NCBI RefSeq assembly: GCF_020687165.1
Contig: NZ_JAJEQC010000005.1
DNA from: Hominenteromicrobium mulieris
Lineage (GTDB): Bacteria > Bacillota > Clostridia > Oscillospirales > Acutalibacteraceae
Strand: one strand, 5' to 3'
DNA length: 64,000 nt
The notes beneath the pieces are model-generated. The model searched no databases. It was not told the DNA's origin and saw nothing but the letters and a program-made list of their open reading frames with translations. This document shows positions 42,936-52,538 of this stretch, in pieces (the stretch's first letter is position 1; each line of letters starts with the position of its first letter). A program made the position numbers and the translations under genes.

Positions 42936-42977
42936 AAAACCGCCGCATACCGAATTTTTCCGGTATGCGGCGGTTTT
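42936..42977. terminator. Bidirectional terminator
   Basis: AAAACCGCCGCATACCG (42936-42952) pairs exactly with CGGTATGCGGCGGTTTT (42961-42977). It closes the flavin reductase transcript on the minus strand. Confidence 0.88.
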
Positions 42978-42984
42978 GTGCTTT

Positions 42985-43494
42985 TTATGATTCTTTGACG
43001 AGCACATCGATGACTTCTGCGATGTACATTTCGTGGTAGTCCTTGTTCGGGTACCAGCGTCCGTCTACGGTTTCGTCGAGGAACTGCTCGGGTCTTAACG
43101 GCGTGCGGCTCATTTTGCGGCAGACGAGCACGAGCTCCGCTTCTTCAAAATACGCATTGCCGTTTGTGAACGCCGGGGTGAAGCCGACTTTTTTAACCTT
43201 GTCTTCATCGCGGCCGGAAACTTTACCGAGGTAGGAAAGTGCGTCTTTTTTCTCTGCGGGGTAGAACGAGAGCGTGAAAGTATCGCGGGTATCGACAAAC
43301 TCTTTCGTGTAGCGCTGCGGGCGGATATACACGGTGACGGACGGCTTGCCCCACATGAAGCCCATGGCGCCCCAGGAGACGGTCATGGTGTTGAATCCGT
43401 TTTCATCGCCGGCGGTGAGCAGGGCCCACTCTTTGCCGATTTTTGTGAACGGGTTTAAAGACAGGGAGTCATACGGTACGGAACGAAATGTCAT
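42985..43494 (-). CDS. Flavin reductase-like FMN-binding protein
   Basis: A 169-residue protein of the flavin reductase/split-barrel family. WALLTAGDENGFNTMTVSWG and SVTVYIRPQRYTKEFVDTRD are the FMN-contacting segments. TFTLSFYPAEKKDALSYLGK is characteristic of the clostridial subfamily. Likely an NAD(P)H:flavin oxidoreductase or electron carrier. It ends 8 bases before a strong terminator. AGGACTG precedes the ATG. Confidence 0.85.
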   Translation of the reverse strand: MTFRSVPYDSLSLNPFTKIGKEWALLTAGDENGFNTMTVSWGAMGFMWGKPSVTVYIRPQRYTKEFVDTRDTFTLSFYPAEKKDALSYLGKVSGRDEDKVKKVGFTPAFTNGNAYFEEAELVLVCRKMSRTPLRPEQFLDETVDGRWYPNKDYHEMYIAEVIDVLVKES

Positions 43495-43528
43495 TTAAAA
43501 CAGTCCTTTCGGAAAAGATTTACAGAAG

Positions 43529-44893
43529 TCAGGCGATCTGCTTTTGCGGACCGCGGTTAATAACGCGTTTGATGGTGAGTGCGTAGACCAAAATGGAGAC
43601 GAGCGGCGGGAAAATATCCGAGATGGGCTCGCAGAAGAAGATCTGCTCGATAGGCAGGAAGCGCGGCAGGATGAAAATGCACGCAAAGAAGACGACCTTG
43701 CGAAAGACCGAAAGCGGCAGCGCGATTTTGACGACGCCCATGCCTGTAAAGCCGTCCACAATCTCGTACTGCATGCCAAGCAACACGGTGCCGCGCGTGT
43801 AAATACGGATGAGCCGCGCCGTCATGGCAATGTATTCGGGTTCTTTGGTGAAAATGCCTGCAAAAAGATGCGGGATGGTCTGCGCGGCGAGCGTCATGAG
43901 GGCGCAAAAGCTGACCGCGATGACGAAGATGTACCGCTGCGCGCGAAGAATTTTCTCCGGACGGCGCGCGCCTAAATTGTAGCCTAAAATGGTCTGCGTG
44001 CCCATGGTGAGGCCGCCGAGCGGCATGGTGATGAGCAGCTCGAAGCTTTGCACGATGGTGTTGCAGGTGAGGAGCATGTCGCTGTTGTCGCCGCCGTAGC
44101 GCTGGAGCATCATGTTGAGCGAGATGAGCATGACGTTATCGAACAGAATAATGAGGAACGCGCTCATGCCGATGCTCGTCACACGGCCGATGACTTTTAA
44201 ATCGTATCCGCCAAATGTGATGGGAACTTCGATATGTTTGCCGAACAGGACGCACAGCACGAACGCGCAGCTTGCAACCTGCGAAATGACCGTGGCGATG
44301 GCCGCGCCCGCGACGCCCATATGGAGAGCGAAGATAAAAATGGGGTCGAGCACAATGTTGATGATGGCGCCGATTAAAACGGAGAACATGCCGCTGCGGC
44401 TGTGGCCCTGTGTGATGATAAACTGGTTCATGCCTGTGGCGGTGAGGGCGAAGACCGTGCCGATTAGATAGAGAGAAAAGTAGGTTTCGGCGTAGGGGTA
44501 AACGGCCTCGGTTGCGCCAAACGTGAGCAAAATGGGGCGGCGGAAGATATATGCCAACACCGTGACGGGCACAGCGAGGGCCAAAATGTACACGAAGCAG
44601 TTTGCAATGACTTTTTTAGCGGCGTCTATGTTCTTTTCGCCAAGATTGATGCTGACAAGCGGCGCGCCGCCGATGCCGACGAGAAACGCAAACGACGAGA
44701 TGAGCGTGACGATGGGGCCGCACACGCCGACGCCCGCGAGCGCCTGCGTGCCGTTGCTCGGAATATTGCCGATGTACATACGGTCTACAATACTGTACAG
44801 TACGCTGACGAGCTGCGAGAGCATGGAGGGAACGGCCAAGGTCCAGACGAGGCCTTTAATGTTATCCGACCCGAGGTCGTTTGTGAATTTCAA
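43529..44893 (-). CDS. MATE-family multidrug/organic cation exporter
   Basis: A 454-residue efflux protein with 12 predicted membrane segments. TTG 44893 follows GAGGAGG and begins MKFTNDLGSDNIKGLVWTLA. PSMLSQLVSVLYSIVDRMYI and GIGGAPLVSINLGEKN are MATE motifs of the first bundle, repeated in weaker form after residue 230. Transport is driven by Na+ or H+. It lies 14 bases after the RlmI-like gene, so both are probably co-transcribed. Confidence 0.9.
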   Translation of the reverse strand: MKFTNDLGSDNIKGLVWTLAVPSMLSQLVSVLYSIVDRMYIGNIPSNGTQALAGVGVCGPIVTLISSFAFLVGIGGAPLVSINLGEKNIDAAKKVIANCFVYILALAVPVTVLAYIFRRPILLTFGATEAVYPYAETYFSLYLIGTVFALTATGMNQFIITQGHSRSGMFSVLIGAIINIVLDPIFIFALHMGVAGAAIATVISQVASCAFVLCVLFGKHIEVPITFGGYDLKVIGRVTSIGMSAFLIILFDNVMLISLNMMLQRYGGDNSDMLLTCNTIVQSFELLITMPLGGLTMGTQTILGYNLGARRPEKILRAQRYIFVIAVSFCALMTLAAQTIPHLFAGIFTKEPEYIAMTARLIRIYTRGTVLLGMQYEIVDGFTGMGVVKIALPLSVFRKVVFFACIFILPRFLPIEQIFFCEPISDIFPPLVSILVYALTIKRVINRGPQKQIA

Positions 44894-44907
44894 GGAAAAG
44901 CGCCTCC

Positions 44908-46110
44908 TCAGTGCTCGTGGCAGACTTGAAAAATATAGAACTTGAGGTAATAGGATTCGTCGGCACTCCACAAAATGGGATGATCCGGAGACTGGGTGCG
45001 GAACTCCACCTGACGCAGGCGGCAGTGCGCGGCACGCGCGGCCTGCCCAATGGTCTGGGCGAAGAGCTCGGCGTTCATGTAGTGCGAGCAGGAGCAGGTG
45101 GCAAGGTAGCCGCCGTCCTTGACGAGCTTCATGCCGCGCAGGTTAATCTCGCGGTAGCCCTTGACGGCGTTTTTAATGGCGTTCTTGGATTTTGTGAACG
45201 CCGGGGGATCGAGAATGACGACGTCGAACTGCTTGCCCTCGTTTTCGAGCGCGGGGAGCAGATCAAAAACGTCGGCGCACTTGAACTCGACCGTATCGGA
45301 AAGATGATTTAGAGCGGCGTTTTTCTGCGCCTGCGCGACGGCGAGCTCGGACGCGTCTACACCAAGGACGTGCTTTGCGCCCGCGATGCCGGCGTTCAGC
45401 GCGAAGGAGCCCGTGTGTGTGAAGCAATCGAGCACATCCATATCCTTGCAGATGCGCTGCATGGCGAGACGGTTATATTTTTGGTCGAGGAAAAAGCCGG
45501 TCTTCTGGCCGTCTTTGACGTCCACGATGTAGCGCACGCCGTTTTCGACGATCTCGACATCGGTGTCGAATTCGTCGCCGATGAAGCCCTTTTTGCGGTC
45601 CATGCCTTCTTTTAATCGCTCTTTGGCATCGCTGCGCTCGTACACGCCGCGAATTTTGATGCCGTCTTCGAGCAGGACTTTCTTTAAGATGTCAACAATC
45701 TGCAGCTTCATTTTATCGATGCCGAGCGCGAGGGACTCGACGACGAGGACATCGGAGAATTTATCGATGACAAGGCCGGGCAGGAAATCCGCTTCGCCGA
45801 AAATGACGCGGCAGGCGGAGGTATCGACCGTGCGCTTGCGGTATGCCCATGCGTTGCGCACGCGCATCTCGAGGAACGCGTCGTCAATCTCCTGTGACGC
45901 GTCGCGGGTGAGCATGCGGACGCGGATCTTGGAGTTCTGGTTGATGAAGCCGCGGCCGAGCGGGAAGCCGTTTTGCTCCTGCACGGTGACGACGGCGCCG
46001 TTTTTGAACGTGCCGTGGATGCTTTCGATCTCGTTATCATAGATCCAAAGACCGCCCGCTTTGAAAGCGCGGCCTTCGCCTTTTTTGAGTGTTACAATAG
46101 TTTCGTTCAT
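44908..46110 (-). CDS. rlmI: Class I SAM-dependent rRNA methyltransferase, RlmI-like
   Basis: A 400-residue protein starting at ATG 46110 (AAGGAA upstream); an upstream extension in frame is not convincing. An N-terminal PUA-type RNA-binding domain is followed by the Rossmann methyltransferase core with LDCFTHTGSFALNAGIAGAK (SAM loop), ILDPPAFTKSK (catalytic-site DPP) and TCSCSHYM (active Cys region). RlmI methylates a cytosine in 23S rRNA. The exact target is not established for this Gram-positive relative. Confidence 0.88.
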   Translation of the reverse strand: MNETIVTLKKGEGRAFKAGGLWIYDNEIESIHGTFKNGAVVTVQEQNGFPLGRGFINQNSKIRVRMLTRDASQEIDDAFLEMRVRNAWAYRKRTVDTSACRVIFGEADFLPGLVIDKFSDVLVVESLALGIDKMKLQIVDILKKVLLEDGIKIRGVYERSDAKERLKEGMDRKKGFIGDEFDTDVEIVENGVRYIVDVKDGQKTGFFLDQKYNRLAMQRICKDMDVLDCFTHTGSFALNAGIAGAKHVLGVDASELAVAQAQKNAALNHLSDTVEFKCADVFDLLPALENEGKQFDVVILDPPAFTKSKNAIKNAVKGYREINLRGMKLVKDGGYLATCSCSHYMNAELFAQTIGQAARAAHCRLRQVEFRTQSPDHPILWSADESYYLKFYIFQVCHEH

Positions 46111-46153
46111 AGATGGGTTCCTTTTATATAGTTGAGATGGGGGAGCTTTTTCT

Positions 46154-46351
46154 AAAGGCTTGCAGGGCAAGCCTTTCAAGGGACCCCCTAATTGAGTCCC
46201 TTGCGGTTCAACTGTCCGCCGGACAGTTCTAGCAATGCGAAGCATTGCTTACTATCACTCCTGATTTTTGGGTAGGCAAAAGGATTTCGTCGTCTGCGAA
46301 CGACGACCAAAGGTTTCACCTTTGGGATCTGACCGACTTTTTGAAAAAAGT
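46154..46351. repeat. Array of seven short inverted repeats
   Basis: Seven successive hairpins fill the gap between two genes: 46154-46176, 46177-46203, 46210-46228 (AACTGTCCG/CGGACAGTT), 46231-46249 (AGCAATGC/GCATTGCT), 46287-46306, 46308-46324 and 46336-46351. Loops are 1-11 bases. This looks like a dispersed hairpin-rich intergenic repeat rather than one terminator. A related GAACAGTCC/GGACTGTTC hairpin lies at 63158-63178. Confidence 0.7.
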
Positions 46352-46365
46352 TGGATCAAAAACTT

Positions 46366-47763
46366 TTAACCAACGCTTTCGGAGAAATTGGCGTTCGCTT
46401 TTTCCGCTTCGATCTGTTTTGTGACTTTCTTAATGCAGTGCAGGCAGGTAGGGGTGATGTAGAGCACGGCGGCGATCCACGCGGTTTGATCCGAGAAACA
46501 GATAGCCGTATAGCCGAACGCGCCGACAAAGCCGAGGCTGACGATGGAGCGCGCGAACATTTCCGTTACGCCGGAGAATACTGCGCGGCCGGAGAAGCCG
46601 ATGCCCTGTGTCGCCATGCGGCAGATGTTGAGGATGCCGAGACTCCAGAAGAAGTAGCCCATGCAGCGCAGATATTTTGCGGAAGCGTCGAGCACGTCGC
46701 CTGCACTCGATTCAACAAAGAGCGTGGACATGCTGCGGCCGAAGAAGATCATGACAAGGCCGATGCAGAAGCCGTAGGCGACGCCGACGATGACGCCGAG
46801 CCGTACGCCCTGCCGGATGCGCTCCGGCTTTTTGGCACCGAGATTCTGACCGCAGAAGACGGAAACAGCAGAACCGAGGGCATCAAACGGGCACATGCAG
46901 AACTGCTTCAGGCGCATACCGGCCGTGAAGCCCGAAACATACACGCTGCCGAGGCCGTTGTTCGCTGCCTGCATGACCATGCTGCCGATGGCCGTGATGG
47001 AGGTTTGAAGTCCCATGGGGATGCCCATGACGACGAGGTCACGGATGGATTCGGCATCCGCTTTGCAGTCTGCGCGGGAAAGCGTGAGGAGCGGCACGCG
47101 GAAGCGGATATAGATGAGGCACAAAATGCCGCTGACCGCCTGCGCTGCGATGGTGGCGATCGCCGCGCCCGCAACGCCCCACTTGAAGACAATGATGCAG
47201 AGCAGGTCAAGACCGATATTCAGGACGGTCGAGATGGCGAGGAACAGGAACGGCGTGCGGCTGTCACCGACGGAGCGCAGGATGCTGGAGAGCAGATTGT
47301 ATAATAAGGTAAAGGGGATGCCGAGGAAAATGACGATGAGATACGCGTAGGCGTCGTCAAAAACATCCTGCGGCACGGAGAGCATTTGCAAAATGAGCGT
47401 GCAGCACAGAGAACATACCGCCGTGATGAGCACCGCGAATAAGGCGGTAAGCAGCACGGAGTTGAAAATGTACGAACGCATTTTATCAAGACGCTCTGCG
47501 CCGAAGCTTTTGGCGATGGGGATACCAAAGCCGATGCAGATGCCGATGCAGAAACCGAGTACCAGAAACTGCACGCTGCTTGTGGCGCCGACGGCGGCAA
47601 GTGCGCCGGTGCCGAGCACACGGCCGACGATGGCGGCATCAACCAGATTATACATTTGCTGCAAGAGGTTGCCGAGCAAAAGCGGCACCGCAAATTGCAG
47701 GATAAGCTTGAGGGGCTTACCCTCTGTCATGCTTTTTGTCACGAAAATCACCCGAAAATACAT
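46366..47763 (-). CDS. MATE-family exporter (second)
   Basis: A protein of up to 465 residues with 12 membrane segments. The start is ambiguous: ATG 47763 has AGAAGG rather far upstream, while GTG 47742 has GGGTGA five bases before it. MTEGKPLKLILQFAVPLLLG, MYNLVDAAIVGRVLG and GFGIPIAKSFGAERLD are NorM/DinF-type MATE motifs. It is only distantly similar to the MATE protein at 43529, so this is not a recent duplication. Confidence 0.9.
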   Translation of the reverse strand: MYFRVIFVTKSMTEGKPLKLILQFAVPLLLGNLLQQMYNLVDAAIVGRVLGTGALAAVGATSSVQFLVLGFCIGICIGFGIPIAKSFGAERLDKMRSYIFNSVLLTALFAVLITAVCSLCCTLILQMLSVPQDVFDDAYAYLIVIFLGIPFTLLYNLLSSILRSVGDSRTPFLFLAISTVLNIGLDLLCIIVFKWGVAGAAIATIAAQAVSGILCLIYIRFRVPLLTLSRADCKADAESIRDLVVMGIPMGLQTSITAIGSMVMQAANNGLGSVYVSGFTAGMRLKQFCMCPFDALGSAVSVFCGQNLGAKKPERIRQGVRLGVIVGVAYGFCIGLVMIFFGRSMSTLFVESSAGDVLDASAKYLRCMGYFFWSLGILNICRMATQGIGFSGRAVFSGVTEMFARSIVSLGFVGAFGYTAICFSDQTAWIAAVLYITPTCLHCIKKVTKQIEAEKANANFSESVG

Positions 47764-47967
47764 AGTCTCTTTTCAACCTTCTTATTTTATCATACCTTTT
47801 TTATTTTGGCTATGGCAGAACTGCGGATTTTGCACGTTGTTTTCCACACTTTTTGCGTGAATTGCGGAAAAAGCGCCCGATTTGAGAAAAAAGGAAAAAC
47901 GGTGGGAGAAAAGGTGTTTCCTGCAAAACTTACAGAAGAAAAATTTTGACAAGGCGGTCGAAAAGCA

Positions 47968-47996
47968 TTGACAACGAGAAAAACGGGTGTTATAAT
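47968..47996 (+). promoter_or_regulatory. Promoter of the ilv-leu operon
   Basis: TTGACA (47968-47973) and TATAAT (47991-47996) with 17 bases between, a perfect consensus promoter. Transcription starts into the T-box leader. Confidence 0.88.
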
Positions 47997-48004
47997 CTAT
48001 TCAA

Positions 48005-48287
48005 TTTCATAACAAAAAGCGATGACGAAGACTGTCTGTGCAGAGCTGTTTCAGAGAGCCGGTGGAAGGTGTGAACCGGTGCAGAGATGCAGAGATTTCT
48101 CCCTTCCGAGCCGGATGCCTGAACAGCGAATTCAGTAGGGTATCCCGTGATTGCTACGTCAGTGCATAGAAGTTATTGGACTTCGAAGAGTGGCGGAGGT
48201 TCTCCGCAATTTGAGTGGTACCGCGAGTGCATAATTTAGTTATTACACCCGTCTCAAAGCATAAACGGCTTTGAGGCGGTTTTTTTA
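48005..48287 (+). promoter_or_regulatory. T-box leader controlling branched-chain amino acid synthesis
   Basis: The leader has the stem I entry with AGCGATGACGAAGAC (k-turn GATGA) and the T-box sequence GAGTGGTACCGCG near 48219-48231. A terminator follows in which CCGTCTCAAAGC pairs with GCTTTGAGGCGG before seven T residues (48248-48287). The T-box arm pairs with the CCA end of an uncharged tRNA to form the antiterminator. The specifier is uncertain; CTC at 48099-48101 (Leu) is the best candidate and fits the leu genes. Confidence 0.9.
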
Positions 48288-48390
48288 CACTTCAAAGCGG
48301 AAGAACAAGGAAACAAGCTGCAAGTTTGAAAGCACAAACTTTCAAATTCATAAGGCTTTAAACCGAACACAGCAGGAAAGGCAGAAGAAC

Positions 48391-49587
48391 ATGTTATCAT
48401 TAGACAAAGTATTTGATGCGCAAACCGTTCTAAAGAGCATCATCCGCGAAACAAACGTCGTGAAGACCTACGGCATCGCGCCGGATTGCGACCTGTACCT
48501 AAAGCCCGAGAATTTGCAGATCACCGGCTCTTTTAAGGTGCGCGGCTCTGCATATAAGATCTCCCAGCTTTCCGCAGAAGAGAAAGCGAAAGGCGTTATT
48601 GCCTGTTCCGCGGGCAACCACGCACAGGGCGTGGCGCTGGCGGCAACGAAAAACGGCATCAAATCGCTCATCTGTCTGCCGGACTCCGCGCCGATCTCCA
48701 AGGTGGAGGCCACAAAGGGCTACGGCGCAGAGGTTTGCCTTGTGGAGGGCGTTTACGACGACGCGTATAACAAGGCGATTGAATTGAAAGAAAAAGAGGG
48801 CTATACGTTCGTGCATCCGTTTGACGACGAAGACGTTATCGCGGGCCAAGGAACCATCGCGCTGGAGGTTCTGAATGACCTTGACAACATTGATGCCATT
48901 GTGGTGCCGGTGGGCGGCGGCGGACTTATCTCCGGCATTGCGTACACCGCAAAGCACATCCGCCCGAGCGTGAAGGTGTACGGCGTACAGATGACCGGCG
49001 CACCGAGCATGTACAATTCCATTCACGACGGCAAGATCGAGACACTCGACACCGTGCAGACCGTGGCGGACGGCATCGCCGTAAAGCGCCCGGGTGACAA
49101 CACGTTTGAGATCGTCAAAAAATATGTGGATGACATCGCGCTGGTGAGCGAGGACGAAGTTTCGAGCGCAATCTTGGCACTCATCGAAAAGCAGAAAATG
49201 ATCGCGGAGGGCGCGGGCGCTGCTTCCGTTGCCGCCGTGATGTTCAATAAATTTGATTTAAAGGGCAAGCGCGTTGTGTGCATCGTCTCCGGCGGCAACA
49301 TCGACGTGACGAGCCTTTCCCGCGTGATTGACCGCGGCCTGATGAACTCCGGCCGTTCCGCGAGCCTCCTCATTGAGCTTATCGACAAGCCCGGTCAGCT
49401 CAAGGAGATCTCTTCGATCATCGCGGACTGCGGCGGCAACGTGACCGGCGTGCACTATGAAAAGGGCAACACCGAAAGCATTAACGGCTGCTTCCTGCGC
49501 ATCGAAATGGAGACGCGCGACAACAACCATGTGAAAACGATCAAAAACGCCCTGCGTGAAGCAGGCTTCAGAACCACCAAGGGTTGA
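48391..49587 (+). CDS. ilvA: Threonine ammonia-lyase (threonine deaminase)
   Basis: A 398-residue PLP enzyme converting threonine to 2-oxobutanoate, the entry to isoleucine. ATG 48391 follows GGAAAGG; upstream in-frame codons overlap the T-box terminator. Lys49 in TGSFKVRGSA is the PLP lysine and GGGGLISGIA binds the phosphate. A C-terminal ACT domain (LLIELIDKPGQLKEISSIIA) gives likely amino acid feedback. First structural gene after the T-box. Confidence 0.93.
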   Translation: MLSLDKVFDAQTVLKSIIRETNVVKTYGIAPDCDLYLKPENLQITGSFKVRGSAYKISQLSAEEKAKGVIACSAGNHAQGVALAATKNGIKSLICLPDSAPISKVEATKGYGAEVCLVEGVYDDAYNKAIELKEKEGYTFVHPFDDEDVIAGQGTIALEVLNDLDNIDAIVVPVGGGGLISGIAYTAKHIRPSVKVYGVQMTGAPSMYNSIHDGKIETLDTVQTVADGIAVKRPGDNTFEIVKKYVDDIALVSEDEVSSAILALIEKQKMIAEGAGAASVAAVMFNKFDLKGKRVVCIVSGGNIDVTSLSRVIDRGLMNSGRSASLLIELIDKPGQLKEISSIIADCGGNVTGVHYEKGNTESINGCFLRIEMETRDNNHVKTIKNALREAGFRTTKG

Positions 49588-49601
49588 GAGGAGAAAGCAA
49601 A

Positions 49602-51275
49602 ATGATGGACGCAAGCAAATATAAGGTCGGGTACTTCCCGGTATCGAAAGAATATAACAAGTGGGTGGAAAAAGACCACATTGAAAAGGCGCCGATCTGG
49701 TGCAGCGTGGATATGCGCGACGGCAACCAGAGCCTCGTCATCCCGATGAGCCTTGAAGAAAAGCTTGAATACTACAAAGTGCTTTTGCAGGTCGGCTTTA
49801 AGGAGATCGAGGTCGGTTTCCCGGCGGCGAGCGAGACGGAATATGAGTTTCTCCGCACGCTGATTGACAACAACATGATTCCCGAGGACGTTACCGTGCA
49901 GGTGCTCACCCAGTGCCGCGAGCACATCATCCGTAAGACTTTCGACGCGTGCAAGGGCGCACCGAGCGCGATTATCCACTTCTATAACTCCGTCAGCGTT
50001 GCACAGCGCGAGCAGGTGTTTAAGAAGTCCAAGGAAGAGATCAAGAAGATCGCCGTAGACGGCGCGAAGCTTGTCAAAAAGCTTGCGGCCGAATACGAAG
50101 GCAACTTCCGCTTTGAGTATTCTCCGGAGTCCTTTACGGGCACCGAACCGGAATACGCGCTCGAGGTCTGCAACGCGGTTCTCGACGTTCTGGAGCCGAG
50201 CGAGACGAACAACGTCATCATCAATCTGCCGGTCACGGTGGAAATGAGCATGCCGCACGTGTATGCTTCGCAGGTCGAGTACATGAGCGAGAACCTCAAA
50301 TACCGTGAATTCGTGACTTTGTCTCTGCACCCGCACAACGACCGCGGCACGGGCGTTGCGGACACCGAGCTGGCGCTCCTTGCCGGCGCAGACCGCGTAG
50401 AGGGTACGCTGTTCGGCAACGGTGAACGTACCGGCAACGTGGATATCATTACGCTTGCGATGAACATGTACTCCCACGGTGTTGACCCGAAGCTTGACTT
50501 CTCCGACATGCCGTACCTTGTGGACGAATATGAAAAGTGCACGCGTATGCATGTGTACGAAAGAGCCCCGTATGCGGGCGCACTGGTGTTTGCGGCGTTT
50601 TCCGGCAGCCACCAGGATGCGATTGCAAAGGGCATGAAATACAGAGCGAAAAATAAGTTGCATCAGTGGAACGTACCGTACATTCCGATCGACCCGAAGG
50701 ACATCGGCAGAACGTACGACGCAGACGTTATCCGCGTCAACTCCCAGTCCGGCAAGGGCGGCATCGGTTATCTGCTGGAGCAGACGTACGGCTATAACCT
50801 GCCGCCAAAAATGCGCGAGCACTTCAGCTATCTGTGCAAGGATATTTCCGACCACGAACACAAGGAACTGAAGCCGGATGAGGTTCTAAATATCTTTGAA
50901 GAAAACTACCTCAATCTGACGAACGGTGTTACCGTGACGGATTTTGAGTTTATGCGCGACAAGGACAACGTGAAGATCGGCATCACGTTCGCGAAGGACG
51001 GCGAAGAGACCGAGATGGAAGCGGAAGGCAACGGTTCCCTCAACGCAATCAACAACGCGCTGCGTGCGTACACCGGTGCAGAGTACACCCTGCAGGTCTT
51101 TACCCAGCACAGTATGCAGGGACAGGGCTCGCAGAGCGTGGCGGCTTCGTACATCGGCCTTGAAAAGGAAGACGGTTCGATGTTCTGGGGCGCAGGCACC
51201 GACACCGACGTTGTAAAGGCGAATACAAAGGCGCTGTTGAGCGCTTACAACAATATGATCAAAGGGGGAAACTAA
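49602..51275 (+). CDS. leuA: 2-isopropylmalate synthase (long, LeuA2 type)
   Basis: A 557-residue enzyme joining acetyl-CoA and 2-oxoisovalerate, the first step of leucine synthesis. ATG 49602 is chosen because GAGAGGAG precedes it. SVDMRDGNQSLVIPM and SLHPHNDRG (metal His pair) belong to the DRE-TIM barrel. The C-terminal allosteric domain includes FTQHSMQGQGSQSVAASY. Its length and IPMSLEEKLEYY section match the type found in actinobacteria, fungi and some Clostridia. Confidence 0.93.
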   Translation: MMDASKYKVGYFPVSKEYNKWVEKDHIEKAPIWCSVDMRDGNQSLVIPMSLEEKLEYYKVLLQVGFKEIEVGFPAASETEYEFLRTLIDNNMIPEDVTVQVLTQCREHIIRKTFDACKGAPSAIIHFYNSVSVAQREQVFKKSKEEIKKIAVDGAKLVKKLAAEYEGNFRFEYSPESFTGTEPEYALEVCNAVLDVLEPSETNNVIINLPVTVEMSMPHVYASQVEYMSENLKYREFVTLSLHPHNDRGTGVADTELALLAGADRVEGTLFGNGERTGNVDIITLAMNMYSHGVDPKLDFSDMPYLVDEYEKCTRMHVYERAPYAGALVFAAFSGSHQDAIAKGMKYRAKNKLHQWNVPYIPIDPKDIGRTYDADVIRVNSQSGKGGIGYLLEQTYGYNLPPKMREHFSYLCKDISDHEHKELKPDEVLNIFEENYLNLTNGVTVTDFEFMRDKDNVKIGITFAKDGEETEMEAEGNGSLNAINNALRAYTGAEYTLQVFTQHSMQGQGSQSVAASYIGLEKEDGSMFWGAGTDTDVVKANTKALLSAYNNMIKGGN

Positions 51276-51276
51276 A

Positions 51277-52536
51277 ATGAAAATGACCATGACGCAGAAG
51301 ATCCTTGCGGCGCACGCGGGTCTCCGTGAAGTTACCGCCGGTCAGCTCATCAATGCAAAGCTGGATATCGTGCTCGGCAACGACATCACGACGCCGGTCG
51401 CAATTCATGAGTTTAAGAAAGCGGGCTTTACAGACGTTTTCGATAAGGACAGAGTAACGATCGTACTCGACCACTTTGTGCCGAACAAGGATATTAAGGC
51501 GGCGGAGCAGAGCAAGACGTGCCGCGAGTTTGCGTGCAGCCACTGCGTGAGCCACTTCTATGACGTGGGCAAGATGGGCATTGAGCATGCGCTTTTGCCG
51601 GAGCAGGGCATTGTGACCGCCGGCGACTGCATCATCGGCGCGGACAGCCACACCTGCACCTACGGTGCGCTGGGCGCGTTCTCCACAGGCGTTGGCTCTA
51701 CGGATATGGCAGCCGGCATGGCAACGGGCATGGCGTGGTTTAAGGTTCCGTCCGCGATCAAATTTAACCTGACCGGCAAGCTGCCGGAAAATTGCAGCGG
51801 CAAAGACGTTATCCTCACAATCATCGGCATGATCGGCGTGGACGGCGCGCTGTATAAGAGCATGGAGTTCACCGGCGAGGGCGTGAAGAACCTCTCCATG
51901 GACGACCGCCTGTGCATCTGCAATATGGCGATTGAGGCCGGTGCGAAAAACGGTATTTTCCCGGTGGACGATATTACGCTTGCCTATTTACAGGACAGAA
52001 GCGAACGCGAGCCGGTTGTATACGAAGCAGACCCCGACGCGGAATACGAAAAGGTTATCGATATCGATCTCGCAAAGATTGTGCCGACCGTCGCCTGTCC
52101 GCATCTGCCGGAGAACACGCACCCGGCAAGCGAGCTGCACGATATTAAGGTCGACCAGGTTGTCATCGGCAGCTGCACGAACGGCAGAATGGAAGACATG
52201 GAAGCGGCGTACAGCATTTTGAACGGCAAGAAGATTGCGGACGGCATCCGCTGCATCATCATTCCGGGCACGATGCAGATCTACCGCGAGTGCGTGGAGC
52301 GCGGCTACGTGACGGCATTTATCGACGCGGGCGCTGTTGTTTCTACCCCGACGTGCGGTCCGTGCCTCGGCGGCTATATGGGCATTCTGGCAGCGGGCGA
52401 ACGCTGCATCGCCACAACGAACCGCAACTTCGTCGGCCGCATGGGTCATGTGGACAGCGAAGTGTACCTGGCTTCTCCGCACACGGCGGCAGCCAGCGCG
52501 CTGACCGGCTACATCACCGAATATAAGGAGGCGTAA
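51277..52536 (+). CDS. leuC: 3-isopropylmalate dehydratase large subunit
   Basis: A 419-residue aconitase-family subunit of the short LeuC type. VIGSCTNGRMEDM and TPTCGPCLGGYMG carry the Cys ligands of the [4Fe-4S] cluster; ADSHTCTYGALGAF is the substrate region. It works with LeuD to isomerise 2- to 3-isopropylmalate. It begins 1 base after leuA and ends 2 bases before leuD. Confidence 0.94.
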   Translation: MKMTMTQKILAAHAGLREVTAGQLINAKLDIVLGNDITTPVAIHEFKKAGFTDVFDKDRVTIVLDHFVPNKDIKAAEQSKTCREFACSHCVSHFYDVGKMGIEHALLPEQGIVTAGDCIIGADSHTCTYGALGAFSTGVGSTDMAAGMATGMAWFKVPSAIKFNLTGKLPENCSGKDVILTIIGMIGVDGALYKSMEFTGEGVKNLSMDDRLCICNMAIEAGAKNGIFPVDDITLAYLQDRSEREPVVYEADPDAEYEKVIDIDLAKIVPTVACPHLPENTHPASELHDIKVDQVVIGSCTNGRMEDMEAAYSILNGKKIADGIRCIIIPGTMQIYRECVERGYVTAFIDAGAVVSTPTCGPCLGGYMGILAAGERCIATTNRNFVGRMGHVDSEVYLASPHTAAASALTGYITEYKEA

Positions 52537-52538
52537 GC

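Noticed and set aside
49982..50635. Large minus-strand frames in the ilv-leu operon, such as this one opposite leuA
   Set aside because: They are antisense shadows of strongly conserved genes and show no ribosome sites.
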